From NCBI RefSeq assembly GCF_028867705.1, contig NZ_CP066171.1, positions 1,550,001 through 1,614,000 on the forward strand: a stretch of DNA of 64,000 bases, read 5' to 3'. Shown piece by piece: positions 50,701 through 59,707 of the stretch. Within the stretch, counting starts at the first letter, position 1. Every line of letters starts with the position of its first letter. Below the pieces are notes generated by a model. The model was given only the letters and a program-made list of their open reading frames with translations, had not been told where the DNA came from and did not search any database. The stretch comes from Thermoleophilum album. Lineage in GTDB: Bacteria; Actinomycetota; Thermoleophilia; Solirubrobacterales; Thermoleophilaceae. The position numbers and the translations under genes were made by a program.

Positions 50701-53700
50701 TGTCGCCCGCTCCCGTCCCGTTCGCCGGCTCCCTGCTCCAGAGCTTGCGGAACACGTGGTTGACCGCCGCGAGGATCGCCGGGTCGCTGCGGAAGTTGCG
50801 GTCTACGCGGTACAGCGAGCCCTCGCGCTCAGCGCGCTCGGCGAGGTCGGCGAACAGCGCCACCTCGGCATGCCGAAAGCCGTAGATCGACTGCCGCTCG
50901 TCGCCGACGCAAAAGAGCGTCGGCGCCGGCCCGTCCCCGACCCGCTCGCAAAGCGCCGCGAGCAGCCGGTGCTGCAGCGGGTTGAGGTCCTGCGCCTCGT
51001 CGACGAGAACCTCGCGCAGCTCCGCCCGCCAGCGGTTGCGCACCTCGCTGTCGCCCTCGAGGAGGGCGAGCGCGCGTCGTTCGAGGTCGGCGAAGTCAAG
51101 CAACGCGCGTGCCGCCAGCTCGCGCTGGTAGGCGTGGGCGAACTCGTGCAGCAGCGCGTCGAAGTCGGCACGGTCGGCGTCCGCAGGGGCGCTCTCGCGC
51201 GAGCGCTCGCCCTCGTCGGTGCGCGCCTGCGCCGACTCCCCAGCGGCGGCCCCAGCGGGCCAGGCGCTCAGACGCGGCAGACCGCACTCGCAGCACCAAC
51301 GGCCACCGGACGCCCCGTCGCCGGCACCGGCGGCGAGCTCGCCGGGGCGGGCGACAGCGCCGCCGCGCAGAACCGAGTGCGCGGCGACGATGTCCTGGCG
51401 CAGGTTTCTCGCGCCGTAGCGGACGACGAACTCGGCGCGGCGACGGACCGTCCCATCGCTGCTGTTGCTGCTGCTCGCGCCGCCGGACGCTGCGCTTGCG
51501 CCGCCGGGTGCTGCGCTCGTGCCGCCAGGTGCTGCGCTCGCGCTGCCGGGGGCGAGGAACCGCTCGAGCGCGAGGTCGAAGGCGCGCTCGACGACGCGCC
51601 GCTGCTCCTGGCCATCGACGACCCGAAAACTGGGATCAAGCCCGGCGCGCAGCGCCTCGCGGCGCAAAAGCCGCGCGCAGAACGCGTGCAGCGTCGAGAT
51701 CGGGGCGGCCTCGAGCGCCGGTATCGCCTGGGCGATGCCCTGGGCCAGCTGCTCCAGCGTCCACCGGCGATCGTCGGCGCTCTGTGTGTCAGCGACAGCA
51801 CCGAGCTCGCGCGCGTAGCGCTCGAGCGCACCGCGGTCGGCGTGCAGGGCGCGCAGGCGAGCGACGATCCGGGCGCGCATCTCGCCCGCCGCCTTCTCGG
51901 TGAAAGTGATCGCAAGAAGACGCCGCACTGCCACGGCGCCGTCGCCGCCGTCGCCGCTGTCGAGGATCGTCTCGACGACGCGGCGGACGTAGCGCTCGAC
52001 TAGCACGCGCGTCTTGCCGACACCCGCACCAGCGGCGACGACCACGAGCGGGCGGCGGCTCGTGACCGCCGCTCGCTGCTCGTCGGTGAGCTCGACCTGC
52101 GCGGCGTCGACGGCGGGGAGCGCAGCGGCCAGGGTCGCGCCGGCGCGGTCGCGCTCGCGGCATGTGGCTTCAGCACCGGCGCCGGTCGAGCGCGCTGCGA
52201 AGGTCCCGCTCATGCGCGCCGCGCCGACCGCCTCGCCGTCGCGACGTTCCTCGAGTCGGCAGAGGCTTGCGAGGCGACAACCGTTGCTCCCCGACCCGCA
52301 CTTCTCGGCAGGCTCGACGAGTGGCTCGACGAGTGCCGTGCCGAGCTCGCGGACGCGCCCCTCGACAGCGCGCTTGAGCTCGTCGAGCGCCGCGGCGTCG
52401 TCCTCGCCTGCGCTGGTTTCGGGAGCGAGCGCGCGGCGTGTGTTCGTGTGCACCCCGTCGCCGATCGCGTCGGCCAGCAGCACCCCCCTTGCCTGCGCGG
52501 CGCCCCCGCCCACTGGCACGTACACGCCGCCCACCACCTTGAGTGGGTGCCCTCCCACCTTCAACGTGCGCTCGGCGGCGAGCATGTAGATCGCCGTTTG
52601 GAGCTCACCCTCGTCGAGCCACTTTCGGTGAGACAGGGAATCCGTGCTCTTTCCCGTCTTGTAGTCGACCACCACCGCCTCGCCGGTGCTCGAGTCGACG
52701 TCGATGCGGTCGATCCGGCCGCGCAGCGGGACGTCGCCGAGGCGGAAACTGCCGTCTTCGCCGAACGCCACCTCGAGCAGCTCGGGGAGCGGCTGGAAGC
52801 GGTCGGCCCAACAGCGTTTGGCGTCGAGCTCGAGCGCGCGCACCACCATCAGCTCGGCCTCCGTGGCGAGCGCCGCGAGCCGGCCGACCGGCGGGGCGGG
52901 GAGCGGGTCGCGAGCAGGGGCGAGCTCGGCATGCAACGCTCGCAGGACCGCCCGGCGCACCGCCTCCCGGGACGGGCGCATCGCGTCGGGCCGCGGGCGG
53001 ACTTGCCGCTCGCCGCGCGCGGCGGCGGTTTGCGCGAGCTCGCGGTAGAGCTCGCACAGCGCGGCGTGCACCACGTTGCCGAGCACCAGGCGGTCGCGCT
53101 CGGCCTCGAGCGGGCGCGGTCGCAGCACGTAGTCGACAAGCCACGCCACCCGGCACTGGGCGAAGCGCGCGATCGCTCCCACCGGTCGCGGCCCGTCGCC
53201 GTAGAGCGCGTCGAGCGTGCCGCGCGGCAGGCGTACCGGCAGCTGCGGCGCACCGCCTGCGCCACTCTGGGCCGCGGCGGAGCGCGCGATCCGCGCGCTC
53301 GCGCGTGGCGAGAGCTCGCCGATGTCGAGGTGGCGCACCGGCGCGTCCGGCGCGAGCCTGCGCACCTCGTGCAGAAACGGCGAGGGTTCGAGCGGCCGGC
53401 CGTCGTCGTCGCACGCGCGCACCGCCAACACCAGCCGCTCCGACGCTCGCGAACAGGCCGCGTAAAAGAGGTAGCGCTCGCGGTCGGCCGCGCTCGCCGG
53501 CAGCTCTAGCCGGGGACCTTGCGCGCTGTCGGCAAGCAGCGCGCGCTGACGCTCGTCGAGGAGCACGCGCGGCCGTTCGGTGCGCGGGAAGTTGCCCGTT
53601 TCTAGCCCTGTCACGATCACCGCCCGCCAGCGCCGCGCACCGACCTCCTCTGGGCCCGCAACCGTCACACGGCCCGGAGCCGGCTCGCGGCCGCCCCACG

Positions 53701-55312
53701 CCACCGCACGCTCGAGCCCCCACACGACGTCTTCAAGCGCCAGCCGCGGCGCGAACGGCGAGTCGGCGAGCCGCCCCAGCTCGCGCAGCGTCGCGCGCGC
53801 CGCTCGCTGGGCCGCAACCGCGCTGGCCCGCAGCTCACCTACCGCCGCCGCCTGGCCGCGCAGCGGCGCCGCCAAGAGGCGGTCGAGCTCGCGGTCGAGC
53901 TGTCGGCAGAAGCGACCCGCGCCGCGGCTGGCGGCGTCGCGCAGGCGGTCGAGCTCGCCGAGCGGCCGCGCACCGGCGAGGCGCTCGAACGCCGCGCGTG
54001 CCTCGCGGGCGGTGGCGAGGCCGCGACGGCGCACGATCTCCTCGAGCGCGTCGGCGCGATGGTCGAAGCAAACGCCCGGCATCCGCAGGTAGCGCACGAG
54101 CTCTTCGGCCGAGCCCGGGCGATCGGGCCAAAGCGCGCAGCGGGCGAGCGCGAGCAGCCCGCCACCGAAGTGGGTGGCGCCGAGCGCGGCCCGTGTGCGC
54201 GCGGTGTTGTCGATCCCCGCCGCGCGCAAGGCGCGCCCGATCTCCTCGCCGCGCGCCGGGTCGCGCACCACCACCGCGATCTCCTGGGGATCGAGCGTCC
54301 GGTCGGACTCGAGCAGCCGCGCAACAGCGTCGGCGACGAGCTCGCGTTCGGCCTCGCCGCCGCCGGCGAGAAGCACCTCGACAGCGCTCTCGCAGCCTGC
54401 GACGGGAGCGGCTTCGGGGACGAAGAGGCGGCGCTCGAGCGCGTAGAGCGCCTCGGCGCCCGCTCCGCGGTAGTAGCCGGGCGGGCCCGGCGCCGCCAGC
54501 GTCTCGACGCGTGCCGCCACGCTCTGCAGCTCGGCGACAGCGCCTGCCACCGCGGCGAAGGCTTGGCCGCTCGCGCTGCGTTCAGCTTCGTAAGGGAGGG
54601 TGACGAGCACCTCCCACGCCAGCGCCGGCGCGCGTGTGCGCCGTCCACCGCTCGCGAGTCGCAACAAAAGCTCGCGCTCGAGCGCGGTGAAAGCGTCGAA
54701 GCCGTACACCGCGAGCGCCGCGCCGTCGGCGGCGCCCGCGAGACCGCGCGCGGGGTCGCGCGCCAGGTCGTCGAGCAGCCTGCGGTTGTGCAGCTCGGCT
54801 GTCGCAAGACCGGCGTCGGCGAGAAGCTCGGCACGCGTTCGGTGGATGCACAGAAGGTCGCGCAGCACCGCCGCGTCGGCATCGCCGGCGCCGGAGAGTG
54901 CGGGCTCGGCCACGAGCGCCGCAGCGCGTTCGCCGTCGACGCCCGCCGCCTCTAGCTCGGCGAGCGCGCGCTGCACAGCGTCGACGAAGCCCGCGGTGGC
55001 GCTGACCTCGGCAAGCGCGCGCAGCTCGGTCGCGCGGATCGCAGCGCGCGTGACGAGCGCGAGCGCGGTCGCCCCGAGCGGCTCGGCGGCTAGCCCGAGC
55101 CGCTCGCCGAGCAGGCGCAAAAGCTCGGGGAAGGTGACAGCGCGCACACCGAGCTCGGCGCAGCCGTCGGCGAGCTCCGCGTAGGCGCGGTCGACGTCGC
55201 CGGCGCGCGGCAAGCACAGATAGCGGTCGCGGCCGCGCTGACTGCGCAACCAGGCGAAAACCCGGCCCGCCTTGCCGGCGTTGGCCGGTCCGGTGATCAA
55301 AGTCAGCGACAT
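47786..55312 (-). CDS. Single-polypeptide AddB-AddA-like helicase-nuclease
   Basis: One uninterrupted frame of 2508 codons. Residues 1-1033 are AddB-like: degenerate Walker A GPANAGKAGR, an inactive helicase core, a nuclease motif GRIDRIDV ... VVVDYK near 880, and Fe-S cysteines near 720 (RFAQCRV) and at 1005-1018 (CGSGSNGCRLASLC). Residues 1034-2508 are AddA/UvrD-like: AGAGVGKT near 1095, ITFTEKAAGEMRARI, LVDEAQD, GDERQSIYGF, TIHQSKGLEFDNVV, YVAMTRARR, a second nuclease VVVVDYK near 2393, and a second cysteine set (ERCAYRYY, CAACPGRSGLC). It would process DNA ends for recombination. An ATG at 52213 could allow split translation but has no good ribosome site. Confidence 0.88.
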   Translation of the reverse strand: MSLTLITGPANAGKAGRVFAWLRSQRGRDRYLCLPRAGDVDRAYAELADGCAELGVRAVTFPELLRLLGERLGLAAEPLGATALALVTRAAIRATELRALAEVSATAGFVDAVQRALAELEAAGVDGERAAALVAEPALSGAGDADAAVLRDLLCIHRTRAELLADAGLATAELHNRRLLDDLARDPARGLAGAADGAALAVYGFDAFTALERELLLRLASGGRRTRAPALAWEVLVTLPYEAERSASGQAFAAVAGAVAELQSVAARVETLAAPGPPGYYRGAGAEALYALERRLFVPEAAPVAGCESAVEVLLAGGGEAERELVADAVARLLESDRTLDPQEIAVVVRDPARGEEIGRALRAAGIDNTARTRAALGATHFGGGLLALARCALWPDRPGSAEELVRYLRMPGVCFDHRADALEEIVRRRGLATAREARAAFERLAGARPLGELDRLRDAASRGAGRFCRQLDRELDRLLAAPLRGQAAAVGELRASAVAAQRAARATLRELGRLADSPFAPRLALEDVVWGLERAVAWGGREPAPGRVTVAGPEEVGARRWRAVIVTGLETGNFPRTERPRVLLDERQRALLADSAQGPRLELPASAADRERYLFYAACSRASERLVLAVRACDDDGRPLEPSPFLHEVRRLAPDAPVRHLDIGELSPRASARIARSAAAQSGAGGAPQLPVRLPRGTLDALYGDGPRPVGAIARFAQCRVAWLVDYVLRPRPLEAERDRLVLGNVVHAALCELYRELAQTAAARGERQVRPRPDAMRPSREAVRRAVLRALHAELAPARDPLPAPPVGRLAALATEAELMVVRALELDAKRCWADRFQPLPELLEVAFGEDGSFRLGDVPLRGRIDRIDVDSSTGEAVVVDYKTGKSTDSLSHRKWLDEGELQTAIYMLAAERTLKVGGHPLKVVGGVYVPVGGGAAQARGVLLADAIGDGVHTNTRRALAPETSAGEDDAAALDELKRAVEGRVRELGTALVEPLVEPAEKCGSGSNGCRLASLCRLEERRDGEAVGAARMSGTFAARSTGAGAEATCRERDRAGATLAAALPAVDAAQVELTDEQRAAVTSRRPLVVVAAGAGVGKTRVLVERYVRRVVETILDSGDGGDGAVAVRRLLAITFTEKAAGEMRARIVARLRALHADRGALERYARELGAVADTQSADDRRWTLEQLAQGIAQAIPALEAAPISTLHAFCARLLRREALRAGLDPSFRVVDGQEQRRVVERAFDLALERFLAPGSASAAPGGTSAAPGGASAASGGASSSNSSDGTVRRRAEFVVRYGARNLRQDIVAAHSVLRGGAVARPGELAAGAGDGASGGRWCCECGLPRLSAWPAGAAAGESAQARTDEGERSRESAPADADRADFDALLHEFAHAYQRELAARALLDFADLERRALALLEGDSEVRNRWRAELREVLVDEAQDLNPLQHRLLAALCERVGDGPAPTLFCVGDERQSIYGFRHAEVALFADLAERAEREGSLYRVDRNFRSDPAILAAVNHVFRKLWSREPANGTGAGDSAQTQGGARDRAETATSAERADTAAPAAPAGGADTAASGGQADAAAHAGAPPWLARHRDLVAASARSSGGAPGGERSEPAVEIVAIVDDAESRTSGGKRSKLAAATARALEAELLAERIVELAHADAATDDREGVGGSTPRWGGWALLLRAGSDAAVYERALAARGVPVYNGAGRGFFAQLPVRDALAWLRVLANPHDEEALVEAALSPIGAVPVPTLVRAVTVGTDPQEPAGGSGEPRARRRGPMWLRLVEAARALPGDEAGRVAVARFVEMVESESAALGERSLDELVERCLERTGYGAYLLSLPDGQRRVANVRKLALLARAYERVEGRDLRGFCDSLRDLQVSRDLREPEAVLESEGSDSLRILTIHQSKGLEFDNVVVADLDRHKNRTGSSRLRLRVTPQVAFVLEVPALSEMRAPGSKAGAKRSPEWEALGAEIDAREQAETERLIYVAMTRARRRLVLAGRFSSGGERSGQARKESGRKNSAGAGSEPPHPQSLLARTRKRAAQTVATWLFPALRAGAVEAEGASAAAKEERAFAANGATTISGTLVRRVLAVRARPPAAHPAGCATDASDAAGGFLLAVTEFRPQPPDERASEDGHGARSGDDVHAAGRGEEEPPVGSGASGAPPARAVASSSAPARAVAASAPPARPTAHATSAPQPGARGAPLPGALAAPVWRRLSYTQLSQFERCAYRYYLERIVRLAPHPDDAVPAGGATGRDPRAGMLRGRVVHALLERVDARRPDSLPTVEEIAAALVKAGLGSGEAVPDDAVSIRRQLERLFAPGNPLAARLARARMVRSELPFVVAVPVERDRASSAQGELGDGAAGPAVPITGVFDVYAEERDGGVVVVDYKTDALAERAPRELFAASHYDLQQRVYALAALRAGARRVEVAHVFLEAPESPVTQVFDAAHADSLEADLRERAERLAAGRFEPTADPHFAICAACPGRSGLCKWPRELTGALRA
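51473..51556. repeat. 21-bp tandem repeat inside the AddA-like half
   Basis: Almost four copies of GCTyGyGCCGCCrGryGCTG plus C encode a seven-residue Ala/Gly/Ser/Pro-rich unit. It is an in-frame linker insertion in a helicase loop and may vary in copy number between strains. Confidence 0.75.
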
Positions 55313-55429
55313 CGCTTGCGTGCGCCTCTCCCGAGCTCGGGTGACGATTCAACAGCACGCACCGGCAGCGCCCGCGCAGCGACCACGCACGCTTGGTCGC
55401 CGCGAGCGCACGCTTCCTGACAGCGGAAG

Positions 55430-56173
55430 CTAGGCAGACCCCTCGACGCCACGGGCCAGAGCGACGATCGCCTCGGCGAGCCGTTCGGCGGGAGCGATCA
55501 CCGGCGTCTCTTTGAGCTCGCGCTCGAAGTTGGCCGGTCCCGTCCACCGTCCGACGCGCACGAAGCCGTCGCCCACGGCCTCGACGCGGATCTCGTCGAC
55601 GAGCTCACCCGCTCGCCCCAGGCTCGAGCCGGCCAGCGGCGGCGGCGTTGCGCCCGTCGGGGCAGCGCTGGCGGCAGGCCGGCCGGCGCTGTCGCCTGCC
55701 GGGGCGGCGCTGGCGGTCGCGGCGACGAGAGCCGGAGCGGCGGCCGCGAGCGCCTCCCCCGCCGCGCTCAACGCTTCGGCGGCGGGGGCTGCCAGTGCGC
55801 CCGACGCCGCGATCTCGCGGCAAAGCCGCGCCAGCTCGTCGGCGGGCAGCCGCGGCGGGCGCTGCGCGAGCGCGCCTCCCTGCCACTCGGCGAGGCGCAC
55901 ACCGCCCGGCACGACGTCGAGACGCACCTCGTAGGGGCGGCCGGCGCTGTCCTCGAGGCCGTGCGCCACGGCGCTCGCCCGCACGCCCGGTGTCGCCGTC
56001 TGGCGCGGGCGCGTCGCGCCGGAGCGCGTCGAGCGGCCGGCGGCCGTCGCGCGGCGGCGTGTCGTGCTCGCGCTCTTGCGCTCGGTCTCGCCATAGACGG
56101 GGTCGAGCGGAGTGCCGCGCCGGCAGATCGGACACTCGGCGAGGAGGCGGCTGTGGATGCAGAAGCGCGGCAC
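55430..56173 (-). CDS. Hypothetical protein with N-terminal zinc-binding motif
   Basis: About 247 residues. The start PRFCIHSRLLAECPICRRG holds three cysteines and a histidine that could bind zinc. A beta-rich domain with YEVRLDVVPGGVRLAEWQGG follows, then an alanine-rich linker, and a C-terminal part (DEIRVEAVGDGFVRVGRWTG) with an Arg-Glu-rich helix. Family unknown. GTG at 56173 is the start that includes the cysteine motif. It lies upstream of the AddB-AddA gene and divergent from the phosphoesterase. Confidence 0.6.
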   Translation of the reverse strand: MPRFCIHSRLLAECPICRRGTPLDPVYGETERKSASTTRRRATAAGRSTRSGATRPRQTATPGVRASAVAHGLEDSAGRPYEVRLDVVPGGVRLAEWQGGALAQRPPRLPADELARLCREIAASGALAAPAAEALSAAGEALAAAAPALVAATASAAPAGDSAGRPAASAAPTGATPPPLAGSSLGRAGELVDEIRVEAVGDGFVRVGRWTGPANFERELKETPVIAPAERLAEAIVALARGVEGSA

Positions 56174-56223
56174 GCGCGCGAGGCTAGCGCCAAGCGGCGG
56201 CGAACCGCTGCCATGATGGCCGC

Positions 56224-57300
56224 GTGGCGACGCTGGTGGTGTCCGATCTTCACCTGGGCGCGTTCTCGGAGCTCGATCTCGCCCGCCGCGACCCGTACCG
56301 GGAAGCGCTCGTCGAGGCAGCGCGGGCGAGCGAGCGGCTGGTGCTGCTCGGCGACGTGCTCGAGTTGCGCGAGCTCGGTGCGCGCGCCGCGCTCGAGCGG
56401 GCACGCCCGCTGCTCGCCGCGCTCGCCGACGTGCTACGCGGGCGCGAGGTCGTGGTCGTGGCGGGCAACCACGACCACCCCCTCGCCCGCCCGCTCGTCG
56501 AACGCGCCCGGCTTGCCGGCGAGCCGCTCTCGCCGTTCGCTCCGCCGGTGGCTGCGGAGGCGGTCGGTGGGCTCGCCGCCGCGTTCGCCGAGCACCTCGC
56601 CGCGGCCCGGGTCGCTGTCGCCTACCCGGGCGTCGCGCTGCGCAGCGACGTCTACGCCACCCACGGTCACTACCTCGATCTGCACCTGACGGTGCCGAAA
56701 ATCGAGTCGCTCGCGGCAGCGGTGCTCGCGCGGATGCGCGGGCGCGGCTGGCGTCCCCGCACCGCCGACGAGCACGAGCGCACGCTCTCGCCGCTCTACG
56801 CCCTGCTCGCCGAGCTCGCCGAGCTCGCGCCGGCTACGGCGCTCGTCGCCGGGGGCCGGCTGTCGCGCAAGGTGTGGCTGAGCGCCAACGGGTCGCGCAC
56901 CCGGCCGCTGGCGAGGGCGCGGGCGGCGGCGGTCGCAGGCGGCGTGCGCGGTGCGCTTGTCGCGCTGCGCGCCGCGGGCATCGACAGCTTCGCACCGCAG
57001 ATCGACGGCGCCACCTTGCGCCGCGCCGGCCTGCGGGCAATCGCGGCGGTCGCGAGCGCGCTCGAGCTCGAGGGGCGCTACCGCCACCTCGTTTTCGGCC
57101 ACACCCACCGCGCCGGTCCGCTTCCCGGCGACGCGCCCGCCGAGTGGCGAACCGCCCGCGGCACGCAGCTTTGGAACAGCGGCTGCTGGATCGCCGAGCC
57201 GGCGCTGGCCGGGTCGAACGGGCTCGGTGGCTACGCGCCGGGCTACGCCGTTCTCGTGCCAGAGCGCGGCGAGCCGCTCGTCAAGCGCCTCGTTGGATAG
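56224..57300 (+). CDS. Calcineurin-like metallophosphoesterase
   Basis: A 358-residue metallophosphoesterase with all five metal motifs: VVSDLHLGAFSE, LLGDVLELRE, VVAGNHDHPLA, YATHGHYLDLH and VFGHTHRAGP. The layout is like UDP-diacylglucosamine hydrolases, but the middle 150-residue insert is helical and unlike those, so the substrate is open. Its last 20 bases overlap the convergent topoisomerase gene. Confidence 0.87.
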   Translation: MATLVVSDLHLGAFSELDLARRDPYREALVEAARASERLVLLGDVLELRELGARAALERARPLLAALADVLRGREVVVVAGNHDHPLARPLVERARLAGEPLSPFAPPVAAEAVGGLAAAFAEHLAAARVAVAYPGVALRSDVYATHGHYLDLHLTVPKIESLAAAVLARMRGRGWRPRTADEHERTLSPLYALLAELAELAPATALVAGGRLSRKVWLSANGSRTRPLARARAAAVAGGVRGALVALRAAGIDSFAPQIDGATLRRAGLRAIAAVASALELEGRYRHLVFGHTHRAGPLPGDAPAEWRTARGTQLWNSGCWIAEPALAGSNGLGGYAPGYAVLVPERGEPLVKRLVG

Positions 57301-59638
57301 CGACGCGCTCGCTGTCGCTGTCGGCCGCCGCGCCGTCGGTGGCGCCGGCTGCAGCGCGAGCGTCGCGCGCACCGGCCGCAGCCCGAGCGTCGGACGCGCC
57401 GGCCGCAGCGCCGTCGTCGCGCGCGGCGTCGCCGCTCTCGGCCTCCTGGGGCTGCTGCGCCCACTGTTCGTCGAACTCGACGCGCCAGCGGCCCTGCTCG
57501 TCGCGCTCGAGCCGCAGGCGGGCTCGGAAGCTGCGGCCCGACCGCCCCTTGAAGCCCGGCACCGGCTTCTCGGTGCGGCCGACGGGCGGGTCGTCGCCGC
57601 GCTCGATCGAGGCCCGCAAGCTCTCGATCAGCTCGCGGGCGACGTCGACCGGCAACGTTTTGCCCGCCTTGCGCTTCCAGATCACAAACCCGCAGCCGGG
57701 ATCGTCCTTCGACCAGCACGAGTAGCCGCGGCGGTTCTCGACGATCTCGCGCCCGCAGATCGGGCAGGGGCCGAGGCGGGCGCGCTCGATCTTGACGTTC
57801 TTGAGCTGGTCGAGCTGCTCGACGGTCTTGGTCGTGAACTCGGCGATGTCGCGCATGAACGCCGGCCGCGTGTCCTCGCCGCGCTCGATCAGCGCCAGCC
57901 GCCGCTCCCACTCGCCGGTGAGCTCGGCCGAAGTAAGGGGATGGTCGCCGAGCAGCTTGATCACCTGCATGCCCTTCTCGGTGGGGCGCAGAGTGCGCCC
58001 TTCGCGCTCCAGGTAGCCGACCTCGATCAGCCGCTCGATGATCGCCGCGCGCGTCGCCGGTGTGCCGATCCCCGAGTCCTTGAGCGCCTCGCGCAGCTCG
58101 GGATCCTCGATCTCGCGGCCGGCTGTCTCCATCGCCGCGAGCAGCGACGCGTCGGTGTAGCGGCGCGGCGGCTGCGTCTGCTTTTCGAGCACGTCGACCT
58201 TGCGCGTGTCGACCTCCTCGCCCTGCTCGAGTTTCGGCAGTAGCTGGTCGCCGCCGCTGTCGTCGTCGCCCTCGGGCTCGTCGATCTGCTCGCCGTACAC
58301 GGCTTTCCACCCCGCCTCGACGAGCCGCCGCCCGCTGGTGCGAAAGACATGGTCGGCGACGGTCGTCTCGACACGCGTGCGCTCGTAGACGGCGTCGGGA
58401 TGGAAGACAGCGAGGAAGCGCCGCACCACGAGGTCGTAGATGCGCAGCTCGTCGGCCCCCATCTTCGAGAGGTCGTGTTCGGCGCGTGTCGGGATCAGCG
58501 CGTGGTGGTCCTCGACCTTGGTGTCGTCGACGACGCGCTGCAGCGGCAGGCGCTCGAGGGACACGACGTACTCGGCGGCGCGCGCGTACTGCGGGTTGCG
58601 ACCGACGAGCTCGGCGGTGGGCTTGATCTCGGGGACCAGGTCGCCGGTCAGGTAGCGCGAGTTGGTGCGCGGATAGGTGATCGCCTTGTGTTCTTCGTAG
58701 AGGCGCTGGGCGGCGTTGAGGGTGCGGCGCGCCGAGAAACCGAAAAGCACGTTGGCGTGGCGCTGCAGCGAGGTGAGGTCGTAGAGCAGCTGCGGGCGCT
58801 CGCGCTCCTCGCTCTTCTCGAGCTTGGTGATCGTGCCGCGCCGGTCGCGCACGGCCTCGGCGATCTTCTGCGCTTCCTCGGCCTTCGCCAGGCGCTTGCC
58901 GCCGAGGTAGCGGCCGCGGTAGGTGCGCTCGCCGCTCGCCGCGAACGTGGCCTCGATCAGCCAGTAGGGCTCGGGCACGAAGTTGCGGATCTGCTCTTCG
59001 CGCCGCGTGACGAGCGCGAGCGTCGGCGTTTGCACGCGACCGAGCGACACCGCCCCGTCGAACGCCGAGCGCAACCTGATCGTCGCCGCGCGGGTGGCGT
59101 TCATGCCCACCACCCAGTCCGCTTCCGAGCGCGACCGCGCCGCCGCCTCGAGCCGCTTCATCTCTTCGCCGGGACGCAGATGCTCGAACGCGTCGCGGAT
59201 CGCCTGGCGCGTCATCGAGCTGAGCCACAACCGCTTCACGGGTTTGTCGACGCCGGCGGTCTCGTAGACATAGGCGAAGATCAGCTCGCCCTCGCGGCCG
59301 GCGTCGCAGGCGTTGACGATCTCGGTGACCTCGTCGGAGCGCATCAGCTCGTGGATCGCTCGCAGCTGGCGCTCCGATTTGGGGTCGTTGGGGACGAGCT
59401 TGAAGCGCTCGGGGAGGATCGGCAGGTCGCTGAAACGCCAGCGCTTGAGACGCGCGTCGTAGGCGTCGGGTTCGGCCAGGGTCACCAGGTGGCCGATCGC
59501 CCAGGTGACGATCCAGCGCTCGCCGACGAGATGGGTGCCGTCCTTGGCCTCGACGAAGCGGTCGTCGAGGGCGCGGGCGATGTCGCGCCCGACCGAGGGC
59601 TTTTCGGCCACCACCAGCGTCTTGCCTTGCCGGCTCAT
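57281..59638 (-). CDS. topB: DNA topoisomerase III (type IA)
   Basis: A 785-residue type IA topoisomerase. The Toprim domain has LVVAEKPSVGRDIARAL and ACDAGREGELI, the catalytic tyrosine is in AITYPRTNSRYL, and SEADWVVGMNATRA and GRVQTPTLALV are family hallmarks. A C-terminal zinc ribbon (CPICGREIVENRRGYSC ... GCGF) and an arginine-rich domain follow. The tail encodes about three units of an Ala-rich repeat (AAAGASDAR). ATG at 59638 is the natural start. It decatenates or resolves recombination intermediates, fitting the nearby recombination nuclease. Confidence 0.95.
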   Translation of the reverse strand: MSRQGKTLVVAEKPSVGRDIARALDDRFVEAKDGTHLVGERWIVTWAIGHLVTLAEPDAYDARLKRWRFSDLPILPERFKLVPNDPKSERQLRAIHELMRSDEVTEIVNACDAGREGELIFAYVYETAGVDKPVKRLWLSSMTRQAIRDAFEHLRPGEEMKRLEAAARSRSEADWVVGMNATRAATIRLRSAFDGAVSLGRVQTPTLALVTRREEQIRNFVPEPYWLIEATFAASGERTYRGRYLGGKRLAKAEEAQKIAEAVRDRRGTITKLEKSEERERPQLLYDLTSLQRHANVLFGFSARRTLNAAQRLYEEHKAITYPRTNSRYLTGDLVPEIKPTAELVGRNPQYARAAEYVVSLERLPLQRVVDDTKVEDHHALIPTRAEHDLSKMGADELRIYDLVVRRFLAVFHPDAVYERTRVETTVADHVFRTSGRRLVEAGWKAVYGEQIDEPEGDDDSGGDQLLPKLEQGEEVDTRKVDVLEKQTQPPRRYTDASLLAAMETAGREIEDPELREALKDSGIGTPATRAAIIERLIEVGYLEREGRTLRPTEKGMQVIKLLGDHPLTSAELTGEWERRLALIERGEDTRPAFMRDIAEFTTKTVEQLDQLKNVKIERARLGPCPICGREIVENRRGYSCWSKDDPGCGFVIWKRKAGKTLPVDVARELIESLRASIERGDDPPVGRTEKPVPGFKGRSGRSFRARLRLERDEQGRWRVEFDEQWAQQPQEAESGDAARDDGAAAGASDARAAAGARDARAAAGATDGAAADSDSERVAIQRGA

Positions 59639-59707
59639 CGCGCAGAGAGGGTACGCGTCCGGCGCCCGCGATGCTCGCCGCGCTCGCGCCACGGCTTCTG
59701 GGGGGCG

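Noticed and set aside
48074-52003. Long open frame of about 1300 codons on the plus strand opposite the AddB-AddA gene
   Set aside because: It is a shadow of a very GC-rich gene: stops are rare on the complementary strand, no domain is visible, and the minus strand has all helicase motifs.
57281-59638. Topoisomerase III as a sign of a conjugative element
   Set aside because: No relaxase, type IV secretion or integrase gene is nearby, and composition is the same as in the chromosome.
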